Shown here: positions 9,331-18,327 of the stretch, one piece after another | Position numbering within the stretch: position 1 is the first letter of the stretch | Layout: every line of letters starts with the position of its first letter | Origin: Nocardioides sp. cx-173 | GTDB taxonomy: Bacteria > Actinomycetota > Actinomycetes > Propionibacteriales > Nocardioidaceae | Direction: 5' to 3' | Length of the DNA: 64,000 nt | Assembly: GCF_021117365.1 (NCBI RefSeq) | Contig: NZ_CP088262.1 | Span: 1,612,001-1,676,000 of the forward strand | Translations under genes and position numbers: made by a program | The notes under the pieces: model-generated | The model's database searches: none | What the model was told of the DNA's origin: nothing | Seen by the model: the letters and a program-made list of their open reading frames with translations, nothing else

Positions 9331-10382
9331 GAGTCACGCTCCCAGAAGCTCGGGCCCACAGGCTCGGTGAAGTCGCTCTGCGCGACGAGGAAGCCCTCCT
9401 CGTCGACCATGAGCGGCAGCTGGGGCAGAGCCCGCGCCGCGGGGCCGAACACGACCTTGCCGGAGTCGGCCAGGTCGAAGGTGGACTGGTGGCACGGGCA
9501 CAGGAGGTGATGGGTCTTGCGCTCGTTGAGGGAGATCGGGCACCCGACGTGGGTGCAGATCTTGGAGTAGCAGACGATCCCGTCGACCGACCAGTTCTCC
9601 CGGCCCTTGCCGGGGGTGATGTCGGAGGGGTCCATGCGGAGCAGGATCACCGCCGCCTTGGACTTGGCGATCTGGAGGTCGGCGCCGTGCAGGACGTGCT
9701 CGCCGTCCTCGTCGACCGCGAAGACGATCTCCGGCTCCGCGTTGACCAGGTCGCCGATCTCGAGGTCGGCCACGTTGATCGGGGTGCCGACGACGTCGCG
9801 AACGACGCGCATGCCCTTCTTCCAGACCGTGTGGTAGAGCGCATCCCCCGGCAGCGGACCGAGATCGCGCAGCATGACGATGGCGGGGAGCCCGAGCAGG
9901 CCGACCGCTCCGAGGAGCGAGTTGCGCACCAGCGGACGGCGCGCGATGCCGGACTCCTCGAGCCCGAGCTGCAGTGCCTCCACGGTCGCCTCCCGGTCCT
10001 CGTCGGAGGAGCGGGCGGGGTGACGCATCTCGACGAGCTCTTGGTCGCTCATCAGCTTGCGAGCCCACTGGATGATGCCGATGCCGATGAAGAGCAGGGC
10101 GAGGCCCAGCGTCGAGCCCAGCGCGAGGGTCGAGGCGGCGAAGCCGCCGACGGTCGTGTGGTTGTCACCGATGTCGAAGGCGAAGTAGGCGACCAGGAAG
10201 AGGATGACGCACACGGCGGACAGGCCGAAGAGGGAGGCGACCTGGCGCTCGGCGCGCTTGGCCAGCCGCTCGTCGACGTCGGTGGGGCGCCAGGTGTGGT
10301 GGGGCAGGCCCGGGTCGGGCACCGCCGGCACGTGGCCGGTGTGCTCTGCCCCGGTCACGCCATGGTCGTGGTCGATGCTCAC
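9327..10382 (-). CDS. qcrA: Cytochrome bcc complex, Rieske iron-sulfur subunit
   Basis: 351 residues, with three membrane helices in the first half (about 50-72, 85-107, 160-180) instead of the single helix of proteobacterial Rieske proteins, which is diagnostic for actinobacteria. The 2Fe-2S ligands are C276 and H278 (CTHVGCP) and C295 and H298 (CPCHQSTF); C281 and C297 form the conserved disulfide. The N-terminus is His-rich (HDHGVTGAEHTGH). The GTG start overlaps the qcrC stop (GTGA). Confidence 0.97.
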   Translation of the reverse strand: MSIDHDHGVTGAEHTGHVPAVPDPGLPHHTWRPTDVDERLAKRAERQVASLFGLSAVCVILFLVAYFAFDIGDNHTTVGGFAASTLALGSTLGLALLFIGIGIIQWARKLMSDQELVEMRHPARSSDEDREATVEALQLGLEESGIARRPLVRNSLLGAVGLLGLPAIVMLRDLGPLPGDALYHTVWKKGMRVVRDVVGTPINVADLEIGDLVNAEPEIVFAVDEDGEHVLHGADLQIAKSKAAVILLRMDPSDITPGKGRENWSVDGIVCYSKICTHVGCPISLNERKTHHLLCPCHQSTFDLADSGKVVFGPAARALPQLPLMVDEEGFLVAQSDFTEPVGPSFWERDS

Positions 10383-11257
10383 GCGTCCGCTCCCTTCGAG
10401 GGCTGCTTGGTGGAGCGGGTGGTGTGGGCAGCGATCCAGATGGCGAAGCCGACCAGGCCGCCGATGCCGAGGAGCCAGGCGAACACGCCCTCGCTCACGG
10501 GGCCGAGGCCGCCGAGACTGAAGCCGCCGTACTCGGGCTGCTCGCGCAGCTCCTCGATGTAGGCGATGACGTCACGCTTCTCCTCGGGGGAGAGGTTGCC
10601 GTCGGAGAAGACGTCCATGTTGCCGGGGCCGGTGAGCATGGCCTCGTAGATGTGCTCGGGGGAGGTGCCCATGATGCTGGGCGCCGCGCCGCCGCGGGGC
10701 ATGGCTCCGCCGTTGCCGTTGAAGTTGTGGCAGGCGGTGCAGTTGGTGAGGAAGATCTGGCTGCCGCGCGAGATCGCCTCCTGCTGCTCCTCGGGGCTGA
10801 GGTTGTCGATGCTGTATTCCTCAGGGTCCGGGATGGCCGGCCCGGGGCCGAGCGAGCCGACGTAGGCCGACAGCGCCTCGATCTCCTGCTGGTTGAAGAC
10901 CGGCGGCTTGGTGGCGGTCTGCGCACCCGGCTGGGTGAGCGGCATCCGGCCGGTCTCGAGCTGGAAGTCGGCCGATGCGGCGCCGACACCGATCAGCGGC
11001 GGGCCGTACTGGGTGCCGCCCTCGGTGAGGACGCCCTCGCCGTTCTTGCCGTGACAGAAGGCACAGCTGACCAGGAACAGCTCGCGCCCCTCGGCGATGA
11101 GCTCTTCCTCGGATTCTGCGGACCCTGCCTGGGCAGGGGCGAAGGCGGCGTACATGCTTCCGGTCAGCACGAGGCCGAGCATGAGCATGACGATGCCGGC
11201 CAGTCGGCCGCGGCGATGCCGCGACAGGCGTCCGGCGGTTCGGTTCAGGAGGCGCAC
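10379..11257 (-). CDS. qcrC: Cytochrome bcc complex, diheme cytochrome c subunit
   Basis: 292 residues from the GTG chosen here because AAGGA lies 6 nt upstream and the start falls 17 bp after the ctaE stop. A signal-anchor helix (about 18-38) is followed by two cytochrome c domains, each with a CxxCH motif (C65-C68-H69 in CAFCHG and C173-C176-H177 in CTACHN), and a C-terminal helix (about 260-280). The second c domain replaces a separate soluble cytochrome c, feeding electrons straight to CuA of CtaC in a bcc-aa3 supercomplex. Confidence 0.96.
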   Translation of the reverse strand: MRLLNRTAGRLSRHRRGRLAGIVMLMLGLVLTGSMYAAFAPAQAGSAESEEELIAEGRELFLVSCAFCHGKNGEGVLTEGGTQYGPPLIGVGAASADFQLETGRMPLTQPGAQTATKPPVFNQQEIEALSAYVGSLGPGPAIPDPEEYSIDNLSPEEQQEAISRGSQIFLTNCTACHNFNGNGGAMPRGGAAPSIMGTSPEHIYEAMLTGPGNMDVFSDGNLSPEEKRDVIAYIEELREQPEYGGFSLGGLGPVSEGVFAWLLGIGGLVGFAIWIAAHTTRSTKQPSKGADA

Positions 11258-11274
11258 GATAAGTCCTTGCGAGG

Positions 11275-11919
11275 TCACTGGATGAGGTAGATCGTGGCGA
11301 ACAGCCCGATCCACACGACGTCGACGAAGTGCCAGTAGTACGAGACGACGATCGCGCTGACCGCCTGCTCATGGGTGAACTTGCGCGCGATGTAGGTGCG
11401 CCCGAGGACGAACAGGAACGCGATCAGCCCGCCCGTCACGTGGATCCCGTGGAACCCGGTGGTCAGGTAGAACATCGTGCCGTAGGCCGAGTCCGGGATG
11501 GTGATGCCCTCCTGGATCAGCGTGGCGTACTCGACGGCCTGACCGGCGATGAAGATCGCGCCCATGATGTAGGTGAGGATGAACCACTCGCGCAGCCCCC
11601 AGCCCTTGATGGCGAGGAGGGAGCCGGAGCGGCCCACCTGGCCCCGCTCGGCGGCGAAGACGCCGAGCTGGCAGGTGAGCGACGACAGCACCAGGATCGT
11701 GGTGTTGATGGCCGCGAACGGCACGTCGAGCACCGCGGTGTTCTGGGCCCACAGGTCGGTGCTCACCGCCCGGATCGTGAAGTACGACGCGAACAGGGCG
11801 GCGAAGAACATCAGCTCGCTCGCGAGCCAGATGATGGTCCCCACCGCGACCATGCTCGGGCGGTCGTGATGCCCGTGTAGCCGGGATGCCGGAATTGGTG
11901 CTGTCGCAGTCGTCGCCAC
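11275..11919 (-). CDS. ctaE: Cytochrome c oxidase subunit III
   Basis: About 214 residues with five membrane helices; [26 protein letters not shown] and [15 protein letters not shown] are family motifs, including the conserved Glu near haem a3. I prefer the GTG at 11919 because CATAAT lies 7 nt upstream, fitting a leaderless mRNA; an in-frame ATG at 11928 (three codons longer) has no Shine-Dalgarno. It begins the ctaE-qcrCAB operon, divergent from ctaG, while ctaC-ctaD-ctaF lie 6 kb away on the other strand. Confidence 0.95.
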   Translation of the reverse strand: MATTATAPIPASRLHGHHDRPSMVAVGTIIWLASELMFFAALFASYFTIRAVSTDLWAQNTAVLDVPFAAINTTILVLSSLTCQLGVFAAERGQVGRSGSLLAIKGWGLREWFILTYIMGAIFIAGQAVEYATLIQEGITIPDSAYGTMFYLTTGFHGIHVTGGLIAFLFVLGRTYIARKFTHEQAVSAIVVSYYWHFVDVVWIGLFATIYLIQ

Positions 11920-11994
11920 GAGAATCATTATGTCGGTCGCTGCGCCCCGAGGGCGACCCGGCCCCCTCCCCAAGGGGGTCATAAAGTTCTGAAC

Positions 11995-12951
11995 GTGCCC
12001 GCACCACCGCTCCTCACCGCCCTGACGGCCGCCGAGAGCCTGCCCCAGCCCTCGTTCGCCTCGTTCTTCACCGAATGGTCCCTCGCTCCGCTGCCGCTCG
12101 TGCTCACGGTCTGGGGGGTCGGCCTCTACGCGCTCGGGGTGCGGGAGCTGCGCCGCCGAGGCGACCGCTGGCCCGTGGGCCGCACGATCGCGTTCGGCGT
12201 GGGGATGGGGTGCTTCTACGTCGCGACGTCGTCCGGCCTGGCGGCCTACGACACGACTTTGCTGAGCCTGCACATGGTCCAGCACATGGTGCTGTCGATG
12301 CTGGTGCCCCTGGCGTTGGCGATGTCGGCACCCGTCACCCTCGCGCTGCGGACCCTGCCGGGCACTCCCCGCCGCTGGCTGCTGGCGGTCCTCCACTCAC
12401 GGGTGGCGGCGGTGCTCTCGTTCGCCCCGCTGGCCTTCGCCCTGTACGTCGTCTCGCCGTGGGCGCTGTACTTCTCCGGGTGGTACGAGGCGTCGCTGCA
12501 CTCGGTCTACGTCCACGAGATGATGCACGTGCACCTGGTCCTGGTCGGGTCGCTGTTCTTCTGGCCGCTCGTGGGCGTCGACCCGCTGCCCGGACGGGTG
12601 GGCTACCCCTTCCGGGTGCTGCTGACCATGCTCACGCTGCCCTTCCACGCCTTCCTCGGCGTCACGATCATGGGCCAGGAGACGCTCCTGGGCGGCGACT
12701 GGTACCCCTCGCTGGCCGACGGTCCGATGGGCTCGTGGCTCCCCGACCCGTACGACGACCAGCACCTCGCGGGCGGCATCCTCTGGGGCGCCGGCGACCT
12801 GGTGGGGCTCTCCTTCTTCGCCGTCCTCTTCGCGCAGTGGGTGCGCTCGTCGTTCCAGGAGGCGCGCCGCGAGGACCGGCGACTCGACCTCCAGGAGGCG
12901 CGTGAGCGCGCCGTCGCGCCTGGGGCGACCGGGTCCGAGGCCGAGCGGTAG
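11995..12951 (+). CDS. CtaG-type cytochrome c oxidase assembly protein
   Basis: 318 residues with about seven membrane helices, matching the caa3-type CtaG family, whose members assist oxidase assembly and probably copper delivery. Conserved His pairs are visible in [14 protein letters not shown] and [15 protein letters not shown], likely metal ligands. The C-terminal 40 residues are charged and cytoplasmic. Start is GTG with TAAAGT at 11982-11987, 7 nt before it, fitting a leaderless mRNA. It is divergent from ctaE, so oxidase subunit and assembly factor may be expressed together. Confidence 0.88.
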   Translation: MPAPPLLTALTAAESLPQPSFASFFTEWSLAPLPLVLTVWGVGLYALGVRELRRRGDRWPVGRTIAFGVGMGCFYVATSSGLAAYDTTLLSLHMVQHMVLSMLVPLALAMSAPVTLALRTLPGTPRRWLLAVLHSRVAAVLSFAPLAFALYVVSPWALYFSGWYEASLHSVYVHEMMHVHLVLVGSLFFWPLVGVDPLPGRVGYPFRVLLTMLTLPFHAFLGVTIMGQETLLGGDWYPSLADGPMGSWLPDPYDDQHLAGGILWGAGDLVGLSFFAVLFAQWVRSSFQEARREDRRLDLQEARERAVAPGATGSEAER

Positions 12952-12952
12952 C

Positions 12953-13375
12953 ATGCCGCTCGTGAGCGACTCGACGAACCGCAAGCTCAAGGTCCTGGTC
13001 TACAGCGACGACGTGACCACCCGCCAGCAGGTGATCCTCGCGCTGGGGCGCCGACCCCACCCCGACCTGCCCGAGCTGACCTACGTCGAGGTGGCGACCG
13101 AGCCGGTCGTCATCCAGAACATGGACGCGGGCGACATCGACCTGGTCATCCTCGACGGCGAGGCCGTGCCGGCCGGTGGCCTGGGCATCGCCAAGCAGCT
13201 CAAGGACGAGATCTACCAGTGCCCGCCGGTGCTGGTGCTCATCGGCCGCCCGCAGGACGCCTGGCTCGCGACCTGGTCGCGCGCGGAGGCCGTGGTGGCC
13301 CACCCGATCGACCCGCTCCAGCTCGCGGAGTCCGTGGTCGCGCTGCTGCGGGCTCGGGTCCCCGCGCAGGCGTGA
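12953..13375 (+). CDS. Response-regulator receiver-like protein, no output domain
   Basis: 140 residues from ATG 12953 (a GTG at 12962 is also possible). The whole protein resembles one receiver (CheY-like) domain: [13 protein letters not shown] holds the acidic pair, the Asp of DLVILDGEA is the likely phosphoacceptor, and VLVLIGR provides the fourth strand. The usual Lys of the KP motif is replaced by His ([10 protein letters not shown]), so phosphorylation chemistry may be altered or lost. There is no DNA-binding domain and no kinase next to it. It overlaps trpD by four bases and follows ctaG by one, so it is in the ctaG-trpD transcription unit; its target is unknown. Confidence 0.7.
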   Translation: MPLVSDSTNRKLKVLVYSDDVTTRQQVILALGRRPHPDLPELTYVEVATEPVVIQNMDAGDIDLVILDGEAVPAGGLGIAKQLKDEIYQCPPVLVLIGRPQDAWLATWSRAEAVVAHPIDPLQLAESVVALLRARVPAQA

Positions 13376-14394
13376 CCTGGCCCGACGTCCTCGGCGCCCT
13401 CGTTGCGGGCTCCGACCTGACGGCGGAGCAGGCCACCTGGGCGATGGGGGAGATCCTCTCCGGGGAGGCGACGCCGGCCCAGATCGCCGGCTTCGCCGTC
13501 GCCCTGCGGGCCAAGGGCGAGACCATCGACGAGGTCACCGGCCTGGTCGAGGCGATGTACGAGCGGCGTACCCGGATCTCGGTGCCCGGGCGCCTGCTGG
13601 ACGTGGTCGGCACCGGCGGTGACCGCTCGATGTCGGTCAACATCTCGACCATGGCGGCGATCGTGGCCGCCGGGGCCGGCGCGAAGGTCGTCAAGCACGG
13701 CAACAGGTCCGCCTCCTCGCAGTCCGGCAGCGCCGACGTGCTGGAGGTGCTCGGGATCCGTCTGGACCTGCCGCCGGAGCGGGTCGCGCAGGTCGCGGAG
13801 GACGCCGGCATCACGTTCTGCTTCGCCGCGGCCTTCAACCCGGCCATGCGCCACACCGCGGTGCCGCGCCGCGAGCTCGGCATCGGCACCACCTTCAACT
13901 TCCTCGGCCCCCTGGCCAACCCCGCCCGCCCGGCCGCTCAGGCGATCGGCTGCGCCGACTCGCGGATGGCGCCGGTGATGGCCGGCGTCTTCGCCCGCCG
14001 CGGCGCGGACGCCTGGGTGTTCCGCGGCGACGACGGGCTGGACGAGCTGACCACGACGACGACCTCCTCGGTGTGGCACGTGCACGCCGGCGAGGTGCGG
14101 GCCACGACCGTCGACCCCGCCGCGCTGGGCCTCGCCCCGGCCACCGCGGCGGATCTGCGCGGCGGCGACGCCGCCCACAACGCCGAGGTCGTACGGCGCA
14201 CGCTCACGGCCGAGCACGGGCCGGTGCGCGACGCCGTCGTGCTCAACGCGGGTGCGGCGCTGGCCGTCTACGACCAGCCGGCCGCCTCGGTCGCGGAGGC
14301 GCTGCCCGCGGGCATCGCCCGCGCCGAGCAGGCGATCGACTCGGGGGCCGCGCAGGCCGCGCTCGAGCGCTGGATCGCCGCCACCGCTGACTGA
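13372..14394 (+). CDS. trpD: Anthranilate phosphoribosyltransferase
   Basis: 340 residues, the usual length. [17 protein letters not shown] is the PRPP-binding loop (GTGGD) and [18 protein letters not shown] the anthranilate and second PRPP site. It joins anthranilate and PRPP in the second step of tryptophan synthesis. The GTG start overlaps the receiver-like protein's stop (GTGA). It is isolated from other trp genes here, as it is in mycobacteria, where it also neighbours ctaE. Confidence 0.96.
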   Translation: MTWPDVLGALVAGSDLTAEQATWAMGEILSGEATPAQIAGFAVALRAKGETIDEVTGLVEAMYERRTRISVPGRLLDVVGTGGDRSMSVNISTMAAIVAAGAGAKVVKHGNRSASSQSGSADVLEVLGIRLDLPPERVAQVAEDAGITFCFAAAFNPAMRHTAVPRRELGIGTTFNFLGPLANPARPAAQAIGCADSRMAPVMAGVFARRGADAWVFRGDDGLDELTTTTTSSVWHVHAGEVRATTVDPAALGLAPATAADLRGGDAAHNAEVVRRTLTAEHGPVRDAVVLNAGAALAVYDQPAASVAEALPAGIARAEQAIDSGAAQAALERWIAATAD

Positions 14395-14400
14395 CTCGGG

Positions 14401-14679
14401 CTAGTCCAGGCCCAGGGAGAACGCGGACTCCAGGTCGTGGCGCGAGTAGGACCGGAACGCGATGTGGGTCTCGGTCTCGGTGACGCCGGGCACCTTGTTG
14501 AGACGGTCGGCGATGACGGCGGCCACGTCGTCGTGGTGGCGTACGCGCACCAGGGCGATCAGGTCGATCTGGCCGGTCACCGAGTAGACCTCGCTGATCC
14601 CGTCGAGTGCGGCGATGGCCTCGGCCACCTCGGGGATCCGGGCGACGTCGGCCTTGACGAAGACGATGGCGGTGATCAT
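14401..14679 (-). CDS. Stand-alone Lrp/AsnC ligand-binding domain protein
   Basis: 92 residues forming one RAM/AsnC ligand-binding domain (ITAIVFVKADVARIPEVAEA; VYSVTGQIDLIALVRVR), without the helix-turn-helix of Lrp-family regulators. Such small proteins form oligomers that bind amino acids; it may sense an amino acid or modulate a full-length Lrp elsewhere. Its stop is 7 bp from that of trpD, convergent. The promoter is notable: TAGAGT at 14686-14691 is 6 nt before the ATG, and its TA is part of the stop codon of the upstream exonuclease gene. Confidence 0.85.
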   Translation of the reverse strand: MITAIVFVKADVARIPEVAEAIAALDGISEVYSVTGQIDLIALVRVRHHDDVAAVIADRLNKVPGVTETETHIAFRSYSRHDLESAFSLGLD

Positions 14680-14685
14680 GGTCGG

Positions 14686-14691
14686 ACTCTA
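14686..14691 (-). promoter_or_regulatory. -10 element overlapping the upstream stop codon
   Basis: TAGAGT on the minus strand, 6 nt before the ATG of the AsnC-domain gene. Its first three bases are the TAG stop of the DnaQ-UvrC gene, which is on the same strand. This gives a leaderless transcript for the small gene without any intergenic DNA. Confidence 0.55.
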
Positions 14692-16452
14692 ACGCTGCTC
14701 GAGGTGATGGCCGGAGTCCTGGCGGGCGAGCAGCGGCCCGTCGAGATGGCGGCCGGCGCCGCGCACGGGGCAGGTCCACTCGCCGTCGACGTCGACGAGG
14801 CGCACGGTCGGCGACTCCAGCCAGCGCAGCAGCCGCTCGGTCTCCTCCGCAGTGGCGGCCGGCACCGGGCCGGGAGCGGGGGTGACGGTCTCGGCGGAGG
14901 CCCGCAGGGCCTCGACGTAGGCGACCGCGTCGGTGCCGGGTGGGATCACCCCGGCGGCCGCGAGCCGGCCGTAGCGCACGACGTGGACGGCCCAGCGGCC
15001 GTCGTCCTCCCGGCGGGCGGCCACCACCTCGGCGCAGCGGGTCAGCGAGGTGAGGCGCTGGGTGCGCGCGGCGGCGCGGACGAACGACGCCAGCCGGTCG
15101 CGGTGGACGCCGGCCTCCTCGAAGCGCTGGTCGGTGGCGAGCGTGGCCATGCGCTCGTTGACCAGGTCGACCACCTCGTCGGGGCGGCGCAGCAGCGTCT
15201 CCTGCAGCTGTCGTACGACGGCGGCGTAGGTGTGGTGGTCGACGCTGCCGTCGCAGGGCGACAGGCACCGCCCCAGCTCCGCGAGCACGCAGGCCGAGCG
15301 CGAGGGGGTGCGGCCGAACCGGTCGGAGCACTGGCGCACCGGGAAGGTGTCGTGGAGGGCGGCGAGGCACTTCTCGGCGAGCTTGCGGCTGCCGAAGGGG
15401 CCGAGGTAGTCGGCGTCGTCGTCGAGCACCCGCTTGACCAGTGACAGCCGCGGCCAGGGCTCGCGGGTGAGCTTGACGAACGTGACCTTCTCGGGGAAGC
15501 GGGAGCGCCTGTTGTAGCTCGGCTTGTGCTCGGCGATCAGGCGCAGCTCGCGCACCTCCGCCTCCAGCGGGGTGGCGCACTCGATCGCCTGGACCGTGGC
15601 GGCCAGCCGCACCATCTCGCCCATGCGCGAGCGGGTCTCCGAGGCGGTGAAGTAGGAGCGCACGCGCGTGCGCACGTCGCGGGAGGTGCCGATGTAGAGG
15701 ACCCGGGCGTGCTCGTCCTTGAAGAGGTAGACGCCGGGGGAGTGCGGCAGCCCGTCGGCGAGGTGACGCTTGCGTCGCTGCGCCGCGGAGACCCGCGAGG
15801 AGAAGGTCTGCAGCTCCTCCAGCGTGTGGACGCCGAGCGCGCCGATGCGCTCCATGAGGCCGTGCAGCACGTCGACGGTCGCCCGCGCGTCGGACAGTGC
15901 GCGGTGGTTGGGGGTGGTGCCGCTGTGGAAGACCCGGGCCAACGAGGACAGCTTGCAGTTGGGCGCGTCGTCGCGGGTGATCACCCGGCGCGCCAGCTTG
16001 GCGGTGTCGACCACCTCGAACGCCGGCCAGGGGCGCCCCTGGCGCTCGGCGAAGTGGCGCAGGAAGCCGACGTCGAACGGCGCGTTGTGGGCCACCAGGA
16101 CCGTGCCGGCCGCGAACTCCAGGAACGCCGGCAGCGCCGACTCGATGGCCGGGGCGTCGGCCACCATCGAGTTGCTGATGCCGGTGAGCACGGCGATGAA
16201 CGCCGGGATCTGGCTCTGGGGGTTGACCAGCGTCTGGAACTCCCCGAGCACCTCGCCGCCGCACACCTTGACCGCGCCGATCTCGGTGATCATGGATCCC
16301 GCGGTGGGGGAGCCGCCGGTGGTCTCGAGGTCGACCACGCAGAACGTGACGTCGCGCAGCGACCGGCCGAGCTCGTCGAAGCTGCGCTGTGACTCCCAGC
16401 GGCCGCCGGCCGGGGAGGTGACCAGAGGTGCGGGAGGGGCGGCCGGGCTCAT
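14689..16452 (-). CDS. DEDDh exonuclease fused to UvrC/Cho-type GIY-YIG nuclease
   Basis: 587 residues. Residues about 33-200 are a DnaQ-like 3'-5' exonuclease: Exo I VVDLETTG (D41, E43), Exo II AHNAPFD, Exo III HRALSDA with the catalytic His. Residues about 235-320 are a GIY-YIG domain as in UvrC and Cho: PGVYLFKDEHARVLYIG, then RVRSYF and PSYNRRSRF. The rest resembles the UvrC C-terminal region (SPCDGSVDHHTY), but no UvrC RNase H-like catalytic domain is evident. The same fusion occurs in mycobacteria (Rv2191) next to trpD. A DNA repair role is likely. TACGGT lies 6 nt before the ATG, so the mRNA is probably leaderless. Confidence 0.88.
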   Translation of the reverse strand: MSPAAPPAPLVTSPAGGRWESQRSFDELGRSLRDVTFCVVDLETTGGSPTAGSMITEIGAVKVCGGEVLGEFQTLVNPQSQIPAFIAVLTGISNSMVADAPAIESALPAFLEFAAGTVLVAHNAPFDVGFLRHFAERQGRPWPAFEVVDTAKLARRVITRDDAPNCKLSSLARVFHSGTTPNHRALSDARATVDVLHGLMERIGALGVHTLEELQTFSSRVSAAQRRKRHLADGLPHSPGVYLFKDEHARVLYIGTSRDVRTRVRSYFTASETRSRMGEMVRLAATVQAIECATPLEAEVRELRLIAEHKPSYNRRSRFPEKVTFVKLTREPWPRLSLVKRVLDDDADYLGPFGSRKLAEKCLAALHDTFPVRQCSDRFGRTPSRSACVLAELGRCLSPCDGSVDHHTYAAVVRQLQETLLRRPDEVVDLVNERMATLATDQRFEEAGVHRDRLASFVRAAARTQRLTSLTRCAEVVAARREDDGRWAVHVVRYGRLAAAGVIPPGTDAVAYVEALRASAETVTPAPGPVPAATAEETERLLRWLESPTVRLVDVDGEWTCPVRGAGRHLDGPLLARQDSGHHLEQR

Positions 16453-16525
16453 GCCCCGACCGTAGGGCGGGCCGCCGACAATCCCCGGACGGCGCGCCCC
16501 GGCGCCCGGTCACTAGGCTGCCCGG

Positions 16526-16786
16526 GTGAGCCAGACACCTGCCCTGCCCGATCCCGCCCACCGCTGGCGCTGCGGCGGCTGCGGCAACCTGACCCGCTTC
16601 GACGTGACCCGGACCCGGCGTACCCAGGAGTTCTGGCACTTCGACCTGGCGGGCGAGCACGCCGTCGAGAGCGTCGAGGTGCTCGGGGAGGACGTCGAGT
16701 CGGTGTCGTGTCGCTGGTGCGGCCGCAGCGACGCGATCGAGACGGTCGCGCGAAGCGACGCGGACCTGGCCTCCGACCCGTCCTGA
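16526..16786 (+). CDS. Small zinc-ribbon-like protein
   Basis: 86 residues with two Cys pairs, CGGCGN near residue 16 and CRWCGR near residue 67, spaced as in a zinc ribbon. The rest is acidic. Start is GTG with TAGGCT at 16514-16519, 6 nt before it. It is divergent from the DnaQ-UvrC gene. I recognise it only as a conserved actinobacterial hypothetical; a nucleic-acid-binding or structural role would be a guess. Confidence 0.7.
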   Translation: MSQTPALPDPAHRWRCGGCGNLTRFDVTRTRRTQEFWHFDLAGEHAVESVEVLGEDVESVSCRWCGRSDAIETVARSDADLASDPS

Positions 16787-16843
16787 CCCCGGTCGGACCC
16801 GCCGCCCGGGGCCGATGTCGGTGGCGGCTGTCAGCCTGCTCAC

Positions 16844-17050
16844 ATGACGACGAGAATCGACTGCGACACCTGCGTGGTGCGCGGGCTGGCCTGCCACGAC
16901 TGCGTGGTGACCGTGCTCCTGGGGCCGCCGCCGGAGCTCACCTTCGACGACGCCGAGTGCGACGCGCTCGACGTGCTCGCCGCCTCCGGCCTGGTGCCGC
17001 CGCTGCGCCTGGTGCGCCCGGTCTCCGGCCCCGAGGTCGAGTCCGCGTGA
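16844..17050 (+). CDS. Small Cys-rich hypothetical protein
   Basis: 68 residues. The first third has four cysteines in CDTCVVRGLACHDCVV, a likely metal site; the rest is hydrophobic and proline-rich. Start is ATG with CAGCCT 6 nt upstream, a weak leaderless-type -10. It lies between the zinc-ribbon gene and the riboswitch-controlled NlpC/P60 gene. Function unknown. Confidence 0.6.
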   Translation: MTTRIDCDTCVVRGLACHDCVVTVLLGPPPELTFDDAECDALDVLAASGLVPPLRLVRPVSGPEVESA

Positions 17051-17078
17051 CGGGTGTCCACAAAGTCGGCTCGGGAGT

Positions 17079-17100
17079 TGGCCAGGGGCCCTCCTGGCCA
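17079..17100. terminator. Hairpin after small Cys-rich gene
   Basis: Perfect 8-bp arms TGGCCAGG and CCTGGCCA around GGCCCT, 28 nt after the stop codon at 17050. A likely terminator, or part of the promoter that follows (TAGCCT at 17102-17107). Confidence 0.45.
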
Positions 17101-17101
17101 T

Positions 17102-17107
17102 TAGCCT
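17102..17107 (+). promoter_or_regulatory. Candidate -10 of the riboswitch leader
   Basis: TAGCCT would start the transcript near 17114-17115, just upstream of the riboswitch, giving a leader of about 220 nt before the NlpC/P60 GTG. Confidence 0.4.
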
Positions 17108-17139
17108 GAGCGCTCAAGCACCCGTGGAAGTGGTCCACC

Positions 17140-17312
17140 AGGTCCGCGCGGGGGCTGCGTCGAGTTCGGGACCGTCTTCGGGGGCGGTTCGGGAGCCGGG
17201 GAACCAACTCTTCTGGGGTGTATCCCTCGCAAGGCGTCGCGCGCAGGTGGCGGCGAGGAGCGGGGGTAGGGCAAGTCGTGCCCGAACCCGTCAGCTCACC
17301 CGGTAGGCGTAC
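17140..17312 (+). promoter_or_regulatory. Cyclic-di-AMP riboswitch (ydaO-yuaA class)
   Basis: The region before the NlpC/P60 gene carries the conserved blocks of this class in order: GGGAGCCGGGGAACCAAC at about 17191-17208, TGGGGTGTATCCC at 17214-17226, GGGTAGGGCAAG near 17264, then CCCGAACCCGTCAGCTC and ACCCGGTAGGCGT at 17281-17310. In actinobacteria this riboswitch usually precedes cell-wall hydrolase genes and turns expression off when c-di-AMP is high, linking wall remodelling to osmotic state. The 5' end is approximate. The Shine-Dalgarno AAGGGAG follows at 17320-17326, so control by access to the ribosome site or by termination are both possible. Confidence 0.85.
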
Positions 17313-17337
17313 GACACGCAAGGGAGACCGCCCGCTC

Positions 17338-18312
17338 GTGCGGAAGCGACTCATCACGGCCCTCACCGGCCTGGCTCTGGCCACCACCATCGGGCTCGTC
17401 CCGTCCACCACGGCCTACGCCGACCCCGACATCGACACCGTGCAGGCACGCGTCGACCGGCTCTACCACGAGGCCGAGCAGGCCTCCGAGCGCTACAACG
17501 ACGCCAAGATCGAGCTCGAGGCGCTGCAGGGCGACGTCGCCTCGCTGCGCGCCGACCAGCGCCGCCAGGACGCCGCGCTCGACTCCGTCCGCGAGCAGGT
17601 CGCCGACGCCATGGTCAGCCAGTACCAGGGCCAGGGCATCTCCGCGGTCGGCGAGATCTTCGTCTCCGACGACCCCGGCGCCTTCTTGTCCCAGCTGACG
17701 ACGATGTCGTCCTACGAGGACCGCCAGGACGCGCTGCTGGCCGACTACACCGACGAGGTCGAGGCGCTCGACATCCGCGAGACCGCGACCTCGCGCCGCC
17801 TCGCCCAGGTCACCGCGCTCAAGGACCGCCTGGCCGACGAGAAGGCCACGGTCGACAAGAAGCACGAGGAGGCCGAGGGCCTCCTCGGCCGGCTCAAGGA
17901 CGAGGAGCGCGAGCAGATGCTGTCGCGCGGGTCCAAGACCGTCCCCTCCGACGTGCCCGCGTCCGGCCGCGCCGCCGCCGCCGTCGCGTACGCCATGGCT
18001 CAGGTCGGCGACTCCTACGTCTACGGCGCCGCCGGCCCCAGCGCGTTCGACTGCTCCGGGCTGACGATGATGGCGTGGGCGCAGGCCGGTGTCGCGCTGC
18101 CGCACTCCTCGAGCGCCCAGTACTCCTCCGGCCCCCGGGTCTCGCTGAGCGCACTGCAGCCCGGCGACCTGGTCTTCTACTACAGCCCGATCAGCCACGT
18201 GGGGATGTACATCGGCAACGGCCTGATCGTGCACGCGGCCAACCCGGGCGCCGGCGTCAAGGTCTCCGACATGAACGAGATGCCGGTCGTCGGCGCGGTC
18301 CGCCCTGGCTGA
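17338..18312 (+). CDS. Secreted NlpC/P60 peptidoglycan hydrolase
   Basis: 324 residues. Signal peptide (RKRLITALTGLALATTIG, cleaved near AYA-DP), a coiled-coil domain (about 32-210, rich in Glu, Arg and Ala), and a C-terminal NlpC/P60 domain with catalytic C239 (FDCSGL), H287 (SHVGMYIG) and H299 (VHAANPG). This is the RipC-like architecture; it would cut the peptide stem of peptidoglycan, and the coiled coil probably mediates FtsEX-type activation. GTG was chosen because AAGGGAG lies 11 nt upstream and the signal peptide starts there. Controlled by the c-di-AMP riboswitch upstream. Confidence 0.93.
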   Translation: MRKRLITALTGLALATTIGLVPSTTAYADPDIDTVQARVDRLYHEAEQASERYNDAKIELEALQGDVASLRADQRRQDAALDSVREQVADAMVSQYQGQGISAVGEIFVSDDPGAFLSQLTTMSSYEDRQDALLADYTDEVEALDIRETATSRRLAQVTALKDRLADEKATVDKKHEEAEGLLGRLKDEEREQMLSRGSKTVPSDVPASGRAAAAVAYAMAQVGDSYVYGAAGPSAFDCSGLTMMAWAQAGVALPHSSSAQYSSGPRVSLSALQPGDLVFYYSPISHVGMYIGNGLIVHAANPGAGVKVSDMNEMPVVGAVRPG

Positions 18313-18327
18313 CCGACCGAGCACCGA

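Noticed and set aside
7567..9510. 647-codon forward ORF antisense to qcrB
   Set aside because: qcrB on the minus strand has all haem ligands and motifs; the forward frame has biased composition (Gln, Asp, Arg) typical of the antisense of a high-GC gene.
14243..17101. 952-codon reverse ORF across the AsnC, DnaQ-UvrC and small Cys-rich genes
   Set aside because: Arg/Pro/Gly-rich shadow frame overlapping the clearly real DnaQ-UvrC frame and others on both strands.
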